Origin: Paramacrobiotus metropolitanus
Lineage: Eukaryota > Tardigrada > Eutardigrada > Parachela > Macrobiotidae
NCBI RefSeq assembly: GCF_019649055.1
Contig: NW_026570267.1
Location: 868,001-932,000, forward strand
Length of the DNA stretch: 64,000 nt
Direction of reading: 5' to 3'
The notes below the pieces were generated by a model, which ran no database searches, had not been told where the DNA came from, and saw only the letters and a list, made by a program, of their open reading frames with translations. The translations under genes were made by a program, and so were the position numbers. This document shows, piece after piece, positions 1 through 11,500 of this stretch (its first letter is position 1; each line of letters opens with the position of its first letter).

Positions 1-760
1 ATATAAGTGCTGTTCTTCCTGTAAAGATTATATGCGCTTATCCGCATCTGCAGCCATATAAGCTGCTTATACATTTACAAGAAGCCTCTCTTATATAATC
101 GTCGGCACTTTAGAAATAATTTTATAATATGTTGGCCACCAGTGAATAATGTCAGTCTTATAGAGCACCGTAGCGTTTTAGGTGTGTAGTTGCAATCAGC
201 ATTGTTAATTAAGTGTAGATGCCCGAGGTATGTGAGTTAGTGTGTGTGCTTGTTGGTTGCAAATGCTATATTGTAGAACTTTTGATAATTGTAACTATAT
301 ATCACAGTACGATTTATGATGTCTACTCTCGCGTATACGCACTTCGGGTGATTCATGGTCAAACCTGGGGGATGCTAGGTTTGTGCGGCTTACGAGGTCA
401 TACTGTATTTCGAATATGCGAAAACAAGTTCAGACGTCCAAGGGTACACCATGTGCGTACGGTCCACGTTTCGACTATGCCTTTAACCGCTTTTCGAAAG
501 CGCTTTTTGTATACTAATTCCAGTGTATAAAAAATTGGTAGTGTCAAGTGTCAACAATATTGCAGTAATATTAACTACTTCATTTCTTTGATCTACTTCT
601 AGTATTTTATGTTATAATGTATTCTAAACATAAAAAGTGGAAGCCGTCGACCGCATGAGCGATTATATCTTGATACGCACGAAACTATTCTTGTACGTAC
701 TCTGTGTAATATTAATAATGTTACATAAAACCTTTTTTCTAGCACTCTACATAAACGTTC
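1..760. other. No gene recognised at left edge
   Basis: AT-rich sequence with only short chance-like open frames, including one of about 100 codons at 219-530 with no recognisable domain. I see no clear exon, repeat or RNA gene. It may be intron or intergenic DNA belonging to a gene that starts outside the window. Confidence 0.4.
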
Positions 761-777
761 TTGTCAATTTGTTTCAG

Positions 778-1063
778 GTCCTGCATCCTCGATCACCGAT
801 TTCTTTGGTCATTCGATAGCGACCTGTCCCTTTTACCCGAAAATATTCTGCACATTGCGCATAGTGATGGTTACCCGATGGCCACTCAGTTCGCACAAAT
901 GCCACCTGCGAAGTTCACCTGTTTCTTTGACATGCTTCCTATGGATGAATTTGTATTTAAGCACATGCTTCCTGGAAGCATCAAAATAGGACTAGAGAGT
1001 TTCAAGTTTTTTTCATTGTGCGGTTTTATAAGTGCCTGTACTTCTGTTTCATTCTGCCTGTAG
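778..1063 (+). CDS. Possible terminal exon of an unknown gene
   Basis: A good acceptor (a pyrimidine tract ending TTTGTTTCAG at 777) opens a frame of about 95 codons that ends at a TAG at 1061-1063. An AATAAA polyadenylation hexamer follows within about 25 bp. The predicted peptide is hydrophobic in places (for example LLPENILHIAHSDG) and matches no family I know. This pattern fits the last exon of a plus-strand gene lying to the left of the window, but a 95-codon frame can arise by chance, so it is only a candidate. Confidence 0.25.
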
Positions 1064-2012
1064 CAGGGTACCTTGTTCCCGTGAAAATAAATTTAATTGT
1101 GTTGATAAATAGGGCGTTTACAAGCGAATTTATGTATATCAGCATACAAATTACATTTCTTATATAATCTACATAGTTTTCAATACTCCCGAGCAAAACG
1201 GCATGGAAAAAAATATGTGGAGTGAAGTTTAACCTACCGTTAGTTGAGCGGATTTGGTGCTTAACTACGAGTACGGTCATTTTACGTTTAAATCATGTGT
1301 TTTTTCCATTTTTTTACCCGATGCTTTAAATATGTAACAAACATTACTTAATAATTTTATCACTTACGATTGCGTGTAGTGCAGAGGCACGGCATTTGTT
1401 TACTAACGATCCCTGAGAATACACCGATGAAACCGAACATTTCCAGAAGAGGCTAAAATTTGAAAATCCTTGTTGGCTCATGAAGATTAATTATTAGCTT
1501 AATCAAGATACCTCACGATAATAGAAGACAACTAAGCTTGCACGAAATACACTACGAATCGGAACACACGCTAAATAATAAGAAACCGTTAATTTTAATT
1601 AGCAACAAGACATTTAGCGATGCAGTTGTAGATCTAAGTGCTGTGAACGGACATGATTATATTACAATTCCGTTACTGCAAATCCAGATCATTACTGAAA
1701 AAGCAGTTTATATGGGTCAGCAAAAATTCAAACCGCAAGACCACACTCCGCAGAACATCCATAGAAAACAGAATTTCATGTATGTGCATCCTGCGTTTTC
1801 TCTGATAAATCACCCCAGCCTAGTACCAAATTGACTAAATTAAAGGCTACAGTTTACCACATGCTTATTCAATCACCATGTATAAACAATTGCTATGTTG
1901 TAATTTATTTTTGATTTTCTTTTTTAAGAAAACTTCTACAAAATTAAAAGAAACCTGCGTAAATTTAACCGCGCACTTTCAATCATACCCACACTTACCT
2001 CTTCAAATTGCC

Positions 2013-2070
2013 GAACAATGCATTGCCGCTCATTCCGAAAGCCACAGCTTGTAAACCCGCCATGCTGTTG
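2013..2070 (-). CDS. Possible short internal exon
   Basis: Read on the minus strand, a pyrimidine-rich acceptor ending ATTTCTGCAG is followed by a short open segment containing the peptide MAGLQAVAFGMSGNALFGNL and then a consensus donor (GAG then GTAAGT). The pairing of two good splice signals around a protein-like peptide is the only evidence. No neighbouring exon in a compatible phase was found, so the parent gene, if any, is unknown. Confidence 0.2.
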
Positions 2071-2139
2071 TAAACTGCAGAAATATTGCGTTTGTGTATG
2101 TTGTGTTCCAGCAGTCAAACACCAAAACACAATCATTTA

Positions 2140-3440
2140 GATTTTATTAAACCAAAATTCGCAATAAGTGCAAACTTGGAGGGAAAATTATAAATAAATG
2201 TACACACAATGTGCTGAAAGGAATACCAGTTCCCAATAATTCTGAACTATAGAAGTGCTGATTTTACGTACTAATCCTCACAGAAGCCTACTGTTTTGAT
2301 ATACAGAGTAGTAGGCAATAAACAAATAATATTTTGTCGACGTTGAAGCCGTCAAACGAAAATTTCAGAAAGCATTTTCTTACCTTTCTATACAGGTAGG
2401 AATGGGAAAAAACTGATGGAGTGCTGATACTGTACTGGGGATTTGTCATACATGGGAATCCACGATGATACCTCTGGGTGTCATCTGCCAGTGCTCCCGA
2501 TCCAAAGCTAAAGTGATTTTTTTTGCATTTTGCATGAGATGTGTTCCGACAAGTACGGAAGTTTTATTGTGAATGCTATTCAGCCGGTTTGACTGACAAG
2601 CTAATTTGAAGTTAACTATCGGATAATTAATAAGGCTCTAACTCTTCACCGCACGAACACTCATCCCGATTATGGTAATCATCGACGGATGCCTGTTGAA
2701 AGACGTCAATTCCCATCCTATGTAATATGTACACGGACCGGAACAACCGTCACGAAAACAATAATCACCTATGTGTCGCGATGAACGGCCAGCAAAAACT
2801 AATTGCAAATGGTGCACACGTAGTAGTGGAAACAAGAGCGCATCATTTGGAAAAAAGCTCATATATGTCTCAAAGCTATCACAATAAATCGCCGTTAGTA
2901 CAAAACCAAAAATTTTCTGATATTTGGTAATGATTTGTTATTTTTCGAGCTATTTTAATGATACACTGAAATGCTTAATATCAAAAGCCATGACCAAATT
3001 ACTTTAACGTACGTTTAACATTCTTTTCGGGGGTTCAAGATTTACTGCGCAACATCTGCAAGTTTCAGAGAACAGTAACAAAATCATTCTATGGACTAAA
3101 TTTTTATTATAGTGAGCACTTCTTTTTAATTTTATTGTTTTTCAATCAGACTGCAACACACTAAACAATGGTAATCTCCATTACCTGATAATATTGACAC
3201 TGAGCAACAAAAATGTTCGTCAAAAGGGAGAGTTAGTAAGTCCTTTTTCGGTGTCACTGGCAAAGCTATCAAGGACTGCTCATTTTAAATTTCGCCATAT
3301 TTAGCAGCCGAAAAATTTATCAAAGGACAGTGCCGAATTAAATGCGATCAGAAACTGAAAAACACAAATCAAATCACAACAGAAATACTATAAAATCAAT
3401 TACTATGCACGCATTAGCGGCAACGGAAAACAAAATTAAT
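2140..3440. other. Intergenic, nothing recognised
   Basis: AT-rich sequence downstream of the Tudor gene. The open frames here (up to about 75 codons) have no domain and no supporting splice signals. Some of it is presumably the 3' flank of the minus-strand gene ending at 3441. Confidence 0.4.
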
Positions 3441-6400
3441 CTACTGTGATTCTTGTATAGCAGGCAGAGAAGTTTCACAAAGGTCATCCGTAGTAGTCGC
3501 AACATATAGCGGAAGAGTAGTGGACAGACTCTGGCCGCGACAAGGATTTTCGTTCTCCAGAGATTTACTAAGCTTCTCCAGGTGCTGCAAAAACGCATAA
3601 ATTAAGAAATGGATCCTTAAAAGAATTTTCGTAGGCTAAATGGCTAAACAGTCGTCAGTTTTCAAAATAAGGTACTGGACAGGATACTTAAAATTGCAAT
3701 ACCAAAAACCTGTAAACCGCTACCCATTAATCTAGCAACTGGCCCGCTTGTAACGCACCGTTGGATTGGCAACGAAACGGGAATTCCTAGACAGTATATT
3801 CTGCATGCTCAGCACACACACATTCCGCCCTTCCTGAATCTTGAAGCTTTTGAAATTATCGACAAGCACAAAATCCTCCGTTGACAGTACTGATTTCGTT
3901 TCCATCAGGCTTTTTTCATCCACAATATGACCTTTAATGGCAGTATACACCGCTGCGGATGTCGACGGTCTCCACGCTACTTCCTGTGAGGAGGGCTGAA
4001 TGCGCGCAATAATCATATTAACCCAGGTCTTTTCCATATTTGCGACTTTCTCCGGTAATGGATAGAATTTACAACTAGATTTAATTCGTGCTGAAAGCTT
4101 CGGATGCCGACGATCTTCTGTCAAGAACGGCATTCCGATGCCTTCATCCACATAATACACCTATAACCAAAATTATAATTTTTATCATACGGTGTAAACT
4201 GATGATAGATATCTAAGGTACTAACCGCCAACAAGAATGCAATCGCAACAGAGAAATTACTAACACATCATTATACATGTCACCAAGAGAGAAATTACCA
4301 ACGCACGATATACCACTTTTTTCGCATTTCGTTGTCTAATGTATTGCACAGAAGGTAGGGACAAATTAACTTATATATTCGTTTATATATTACATTCAGT
4401 GCCAACTTTAAGGTTAAAGATAACTAACGTGCCACCTATGCATGGCGTCATTATTAGAAAGGTCATAATTAACCAGATGCTCAGACTCTAAGTCTGTGTT
4501 AAATATACTCACATGAACATGGTCCTTATCGATACTTTTCAGCACTTGGACTCTGTGCAGTTTCTTCCCGTTAGCACTAACCATACCACAAACCACATCA
4601 GGATCCGGAAGACTATTGTATGGCTGTGGTAGCTCGTCCAGAATATTGGCCATTTCTTCATCCAAATCCTTCTGCAGTCGTTCGTATGAAATAATGGACG
4701 TATTCTCCCCGGCAACAAAAACCCGTACTATACGCGCAATAAAATGCATGGGATTCAGATAGCGCATCAGGCGAAACTCGAATTTGGTGCATTTGTCCGG
4801 AGATAAGGCTAATGTCAATTTCTGCGGTCGTCCATGGTAATGCCGCGCAGAACACGATCCTTTCTTTATACAGTCCCCTGAAGAGTCAGAAATAAAAATG
4901 CCCCTTATATCAAAGATTTCAAATTCTCACTTCCTAAGATGATTTAATGTTACAAGTACACAAATACAAGCATGTTTTGGAAAATAAATAACTTGATTAC
5001 TATGCCATATACATAATTCCAAAATAGGTCACAAAATTTGTGCGAAATTTCAGTTTGGAGGGCAAATCAAGTGCTTACCATAGTACAGTTGAATGAGGCA
5101 TGGCGGTAACTGCATGAACCGCGGGCTCTGAAGGATTTTTTGGCTAGCTAACACAACCGGCGCCGGGATAATGCTGTACCCTTCTGCCGCACTAGCCATG
5201 TACAAGACAATAGGAAGAATCGGTTTCCATCCTTCATCCAGAACAATGCGACACGGCATACTGGGCATCACCACTTTTTCACCGTTTCCTTTAGCTAATG
5301 CCGCGTATTTGGATGTCCACAACGCGAAGGATTTCCGGACACAGCCAAAGCGTCTCAAAAACTGCAGGACACTTTGAGGAGGCGCCAGATGCACGATGAG
5401 ATCGGCGTCATCAATACCAAAGTCACCGGCATATTTGTCCGGAATGGCTAGAATGCGAATCTGCTCCTTGGGATCTGACTTCCACCAGTCACGAATGCCA
5501 TTCACCACATCATAAATGGAATCGTTTTCGCTAACGGCCTGTAAAAAAAATTTATTATAAAGAATATTTCATGAATTTTCAGATTTCTTTGAGCGGCAGC
5601 AACCACAGAAACACATCGACTGCGCTCTCCGTTATAAAGAGTCGTTGCAAACAGTGAAAAAAAAATAACAACCTCCAACAAAAAGTACTCAATCAGTAAA
5701 GATCTCATACCATGCGCAAGTTTTTCACTGCTTATTAAATCTTTGAACTGTACATACCAAATTCTCAAGAAATTCATTAATATTGCTATCTGTTTCTTCC
5801 GCAGGAAAAAAATCTTTCCTCTACTGTTTAACTTCTAATTTTTTATATAAAGTAATAAGGCGTACTACATTTTCTACCTGGAAGTCATATTCAGCTTTCG
5901 GTGGCATGCGGCCACTGCGTTGCAGCGCTAGACTCTGCTTCAGTTCGGCACTCTGCCGGTCAGAGCCGACAAACAGAATGATTTTCTCTCCTGGCTGCCG
6001 ATCCTGGAAGGTTTTCTGTGCTTGCATAACCCACGGAAGGCTGAACTTGGCATTCGTTTCGAACAGCTGAATCGGGAGTTTTTCATGGACAACCGCGTCC
6101 AAATAGTTACCAATCACAGTGCAGACGATATTCTCCAGTTTGCCCACCAATTTCTTCATGGCCGGTGATGACGCTGACGCGGCAAACACGTAGTTTATTT
6201 CGGGGTTTTCACGGAAGCGTCCTAGTATCGTTTCCGTCAGGGTCGGATTAATTCTCAGCAAAACATCGATATTTCTACGACCACAACAAACACATTTCGA
6301 ATTTTCAAAACAGCTGAGCCAAGAAAATCACGGTTTAATAACGGGCGAAATGTTAAACACCAGTGCCATAATTGTTTAAATATTATGCCATACAGTAACT

Positions 6401-7469
6401 GGAAAAAGGTCACTAAATTTCTTGGCCTGATTATTACCATAGTAATTTTTAATTTACATAAGTTTTAAAAATATAAAGTATACAACAACGAAAAAATGGT
6501 TACATTCCATCAAATTGGTCACATTTCACTATCTTTCATTTTTCCACTTGCAGAAGAATGCTGAACATTTGAACATAAAACATATAACATAAAAATAAAA
6601 GGTTAGTAAAAATTTCTTTTTATAATTACCATAAAATTGTACACAAAATACAAAACAAAGCATGCAACAATTAAATACTCAAGTTAAGCAGAGATATTTA
6701 AATATTTTTCTGTATTAAGTCCCCCGCTGTAAACGGATGGTTGTAAGTAAGGTCACCAAAAGTTCTTTCATAATTAATAATTCCGATTTTCATAATTCCG
6801 TTACTTATTACGATACCTGAAAACAACGATTTCAACTTTCATGAGATTGATGGGCGCGGACCAGAGACGGCCCTGTGTGGCGAACAGCGTTAGCACCGAA
6901 TGCAGTGCCACCACCAACACATCACAATTCTCGGCCGTCAAATAACTCTTCTCCTGGAACTCCTTTTCGTCGGGCAATTCAAAAACATTCACCACACGGA
7001 AATCCCGGTCAAACTGCATGGCCGCCGTGCGGATCTCCTCCACCAACGACAGGGATTCCTCCAGTGTCGCCACAATTACAATGGCCAATGGGCCTTCATT
7101 GTACGACTGCGCCAGATGACGGCGGGCACATGACTCCGCAATACGCAGCAGCATGGGCACCACGAAGCCCGCATCCATGGCGTTGTCGTAGTTCGGAGGG
7201 GGCTCGGGCGCCAGCAGCGGATTCTCAATGTACACCACGTTGTAGCGGTGCACGATGTGCGGCCACAGCAGCGACTGCATTTCGGTGCGCCGCGGACCGG
7301 ACAGCGAGAGGACGAGCGGGCGGACGTGCGGATTTAGCGGCAGGGCGCCGCTGATCAGCTGTGTCCGCCAGGGGAGAGCGGCGAGCCCGGTGTAGAAGAG
7401 CCGTGAATGCTGACCGAACAGGGTCGACTCGTCTTCGCAGTACTGGACGGGTGGACGGCTTTCCGACAT
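3441..7469 (-). CDS. TDRD12/Yb-like Tudor protein with degenerate helicase and CCCH zinc finger
   Basis: Likely a piRNA-pathway scaffold of germline nuage. Seven exons (7469-6817, 6253-5878, 5820-5758, 5538-5079, 4877-4429, 4160-3759, 3584-3441) keep phase and encode about 848 aa. Residues 1-215 resemble a DEAD-box N-lobe (PLAIVIVATLEES near motif Ia, DVLVVALHS near the TPGR motif), but no Walker A GKT or DEAD box is visible. Residues 216-500 resemble the second RecA lobe (ILAIPDKYAGDFGIDDADLI). A zinc finger spaced C-x8-C-x5-C-x3-H crosses the exon 4/5 junction near residues 510-530. An extended Tudor domain follows, split by an intron before YYVDEGIGMP; paired aromatic and acidic residues suggest binding to dimethyl-arginine. 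The ATG at 7469 is the first in frame. The family call (TDRD12 or insect Yb) rests on domain order. Loss of both ATPase motifs could also reflect a missed small exon in the 560-bp first intron. Confidence 0.75.
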
Positions 7470-7644
7470 CTTCGCAGTCAAGAGTTACAAAACCACTGCG
7501 GCTAAATCTGACAACACAGACATTTAACGTTTGGATGTGGTCGAATATTAAGTGAACTTCAAAAACCGTATTTTCAAAGTGCAGGCTGCAGTGTTACTAA
7601 GCAAAACTTTATCTTTTACTGAGTTAATGAAACAAAAAAGGGAA

Positions 7645-8492
7645 TTATATAATATGGCTGCTTATTTCTGTCAGTGCTACACAGTGCACATCCGCACGCA
7701 CGTTGCAACGATGTAAGTCATTAGAATGAGAAACATCACCGACACCTTCTTCGCATACCATCAGGAATGAGGAAGCTACTGGTAAGCGAAATCTCTTGTA
7801 AAACTCATAAAAATTAAACTGGAGATTGCTCCGTTCTGAAGAAATTTTCCATATCGTGAAAAAAAGAAATAAAAAACTACCACAGAAATCTAGACGAAAA
7901 CAAACAATAATATTTGTGTGTTGTTTTGGTCTTACAGGTTGCTTGTTTTGGTGTTTTAGGGATCGTCCAGGACCGGAAAACTGCTGTAGTCACGTGAGAC
8001 AGATCAATCAGCGAATGGGGATTCATGGACCTGGCATACGGAACCGCCCCTCCACGAGGAACATTACGACTGTTTTCACTTGTGAAATTATAAGTACTTT
8101 AACTGTCACACAAAATCAATACTGTATGTAAAAAGTTTTCTATTCGCACAGGACACTTTTACAGTTTCAATTTTATTACCTTTAAAATGTCCTATAAAAA
8201 TTCCTTTAAAAAATATATAACAGCGTCTGGACTCAAGAAAGACCTGTTACGTAGCGTGATTTCGAACAAGTTGCGCGACCGCAAATTCGTAACTGCGCAG
8301 CAGCTTTGTTTTACAGTAACTGGTTCCTGTATTAAACTTTTCATAGTCAACTTTCTCAAAATTGAAGACCCGGTTCCATTCAATCAAATCAGCCCGGTGA
8401 ATAGGAATTCCTGATCAATAAAGCAGTCTAAAGACAATGGAATTTACACCCATCACAACAGTTAAAAACCCTGTACAAAAACCTCATAAAAC
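7645..8492 (-). CDS. Possible small unknown gene between Tudor gene and RPB2
   Basis: Three open minus-strand segments look coding: about 8420-8258 (peptide [18 protein letters not shown]), about 8092-7935 (peptide [18 protein letters not shown], followed by donor GTAAGA) and about 7785-7645 (peptide [18 protein letters not shown], ending TAA at 7645-7647). The last two join in phase with normal splice signals. The first join needs a weak donor, and the only start I can offer is an ATG near 8492, 74 bp beyond the RPB2 stop. I recognise no family. It may be a real small gene, a decayed one, or chance. Confidence 0.22.
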
Positions 8493-8565
8493 ATCAACAT
8501 AGCGCGAACAAGGCCTTTCGCGCCGGACTCTCCATAAAACAACAAGAGCTCACAGTCGACACTAG

Positions 8566-11500
8566 CTAAAACAGAATGCGCGGTGAGATTCCCATACACA
8601 TCAGTTCCTGGAAGAGCAGTTTGCAGGCATACGGAATCGTGATCTGCGAAACCTGCAACGTACCATCGCGTATGTATCATTGTTCCAAGAAAAAACCAGC
8701 CAGACAACATAATACATACATCAACCTTTCGAACGCAGCGTCGGCATTCGAAGGTTCTGTTGGTCAGATTAGCCACAGCAATCAATCCACACTTATCACA
8801 CACATGCACACGATACGGATCCGACACTTCGAACAATCGTTCCCGCAGATTCAGAGCCGCGCCATGGCTTATCAAACAATCCCGTTCCATTTCACCAAAA
8901 CGTAACCCACCGCCTCTGAAATAGACAAACAACATTGTAACAGTATGGGAAGACAACATTCCTATAACTGGGTCCAGGCCCGCCAGAAAGGGGGGGCGCA
9001 CCGGCGGGCGCCCCCCTTTTGCGGATTTTTGACCGCCGGGGGGGCGCATTTAAAGTACTGAAAGGGGGCGGGGCGAGGCTGGCCGACGTGTCACGTGTTA
9101 CTTTTCGCCATACTTTGAGTCCGGCAGACCGCCCCCCCGGCGCACTTGCGCCCCCCCCTTTCCAAAAACCTTGTGGCGGGCCTGACTGGGTCACATAAAT
9201 AAATAAGAATGCTGAATTCCCATACATGGTTTTCTTAAAATGGGACGACAATGAACGATTTAGTAACAAAAAACCCCAACAATTACACCCATGGCCCCGA
9301 AATGAATGTATTTAATACGACGGCAGAAATATTGGTGATCACCTCGCCCTTCCTTCCTGTGGTTGTCTACACAGCACGGTCACGGCTCCACGTGCACGGG
9401 CGTACATCTTATTTTCCACCAAATGCTTCAAGCGCTGATAAAACGTTGGTCCAATATACACTTGTGAGGTGAGTTTCATGCCGGAAAATCCATTATACAT
9501 CACTTCATTGCCATACTGATTATATTGCTTGTCTTTCAGGATTGCAGCTATTTCTTTCACTTCGGGAGACTCGAATGGGGTACCGACACCGTAGATCCCT
9601 TGAACTGCGGAAGCCTGAAGAAAATCAGTTAATAGCTCGTATTCAGGAATCAGGGGTAAGACGTTCACGCGATTACTTTGCCCTGGAGACATTCCAGAAG
9701 ATGACCAATGGTCATACGGGACGGAATAGCGTGCGGATTGATGATAATGTCCGGTGTTACACCTTCCGACGTGAAAGGCATATCCTACAGAGAAACCTGC
9801 TTATTGATTCTTCGATTAATCGGTGCCGCACATACTATTCGATACGAGCTGGATAGAACAAAATATCTGTCAAATTGTCAAGTTCTAACGCTCTTGCTTC
9901 CGTTACAATAAAATGCCCTCACTTAAACTCTGACCTGTCATAATTATTGTATAACACTCGGATTGGTGGTTTACCGCCGTACCTCGGTTGGATATATGAT
10001 ACCAACAGTTCCCTTTTGTCCGTGGCGGCTGGCGAATTTGTCTCCCATTACCGGCGTCCTCACAGAGCGGACCCGTACTTTGCAGAATTTGTTCCCTTCC
10101 ACATTCATGCTCACCATCACCTGGTCAACAATACCCGTTTCCGATGAGCGAAGCAGGACGCTGGTGTCCTTCTTGGGCTTCTCTGTTGACATTTCCGGAT
10201 TTACCTATTAAACAGCAAACCGCAGCACATTAGAATACGTTTCGTTTAATTTTTGTTAGTGGGGGTACATGGTATAAAATGTACTTACACTTTCGCGCAC
10301 TCCCAAACACATTTTGTTTCGGTTTATGAGAGTTTTGTAGCCAGAAGATTGGTATACACGGGCGTGAAAACCGTTTGTGCACTGGCTTGCAATTCAAAAG
10401 TTTAAATGCGTTCAGGTGTACCAAAGTCTCATTATGGACCGATCTCCCTCAAATTTTGCACGTAAATGCACATAACCACGAAGAACGTTTTTACACCAAT
10501 CCACTGTTCTAGCATGTTTTTCAAATTTTAAAATGAATTTCAAAAATTTTAAAATTCATTTTAAAATTTGAAAAAAATCATGGAAGTCTGGATCGGTGTA
10601 AAAACGATCTTCATGGACATGCGCATTTACGTGCAAAATTTGAGAGAGATCGGTTTATAATGAGACTTTTGGTACACCTGAACGCATTTAAACTTTTTGG
10701 AATTTTGCAGCAGCCATAACTCCCGAACCGGATGTTGCGCGCACAAACGGTTTTCACGTCAGTGTATACAATTCTTCTGGCTACAAAACGTCATAAACCA
10801 AAACAAAAATGTGTTTGGGAGTGCGCGAAAGTGTAAGTTTTCGTGCATGTACACGAATTTGGTACCATGTACCGGCCCACTTCCCTTAATTTCACCTCTT
10901 CATCCGACAAAGGCCTAGCTCGCGATCCGGTGGTTGTGGTTTTTCCAATAATCGCATCACTTGCCGACACCCGCACTCCCGGCTCGATAATGCCATCATC
11001 GTCCAGTTTTTCGTACATAACCGGCCGCATTCCGTCGCATTCATCCGGATCAGGCACTTCAATTTCTTCCATGTTCTTCCGGTACGTCGACATGCCCTCC
11101 TTGGCCTGATACGACGTGTACAGGGTGTGCCGAAACATCCCCCGTTGGACCGCGGCGGCATTCAAAATCACGGAATCTTCCTGGTTGTAGCCCGTGTAGC
11201 TGGCAATGGCGACAATACAGTTGATCCCGGCTGGCATGTCGCGGAAACGTAAATGTGACATGGAAGCTGTTTCAACGAGCGGTCGCTGGGGATAATGCAA
11301 TATTTGCGCTTCACTGTCCATGCGGGTGTTGAAATTGGTTGCGTAGACACCCAGAGCCTGCTTGGACATGGCCGACTGGTAGGTATTACGCGGTGACTGA
11401 TTGTGATCTGGGTAAGGGATGATCGAGGCACAGACACCCAGGATCATGGAAGGATGGATTTCACAGTGGGTGTACGTATGACAGTATCCCCGGTTGCGAG

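Noticed and set aside
6875-7354. 159-codon open frame on the plus strand, Pro/Ser/Thr-rich
   Set aside because: It is antisense to exon 1 of the Tudor gene, whose minus-strand frame shows helicase-like motifs; the composition is a by-product of the GC-richer coding exon.
8975-9184. GC-rich block considered as a CpG island or promoter of RPB2
   Set aside because: It lies in an internal intron near the 3' end of RPB2 and has inverted ends plus an 8-bp target duplication, so it is a transposon.
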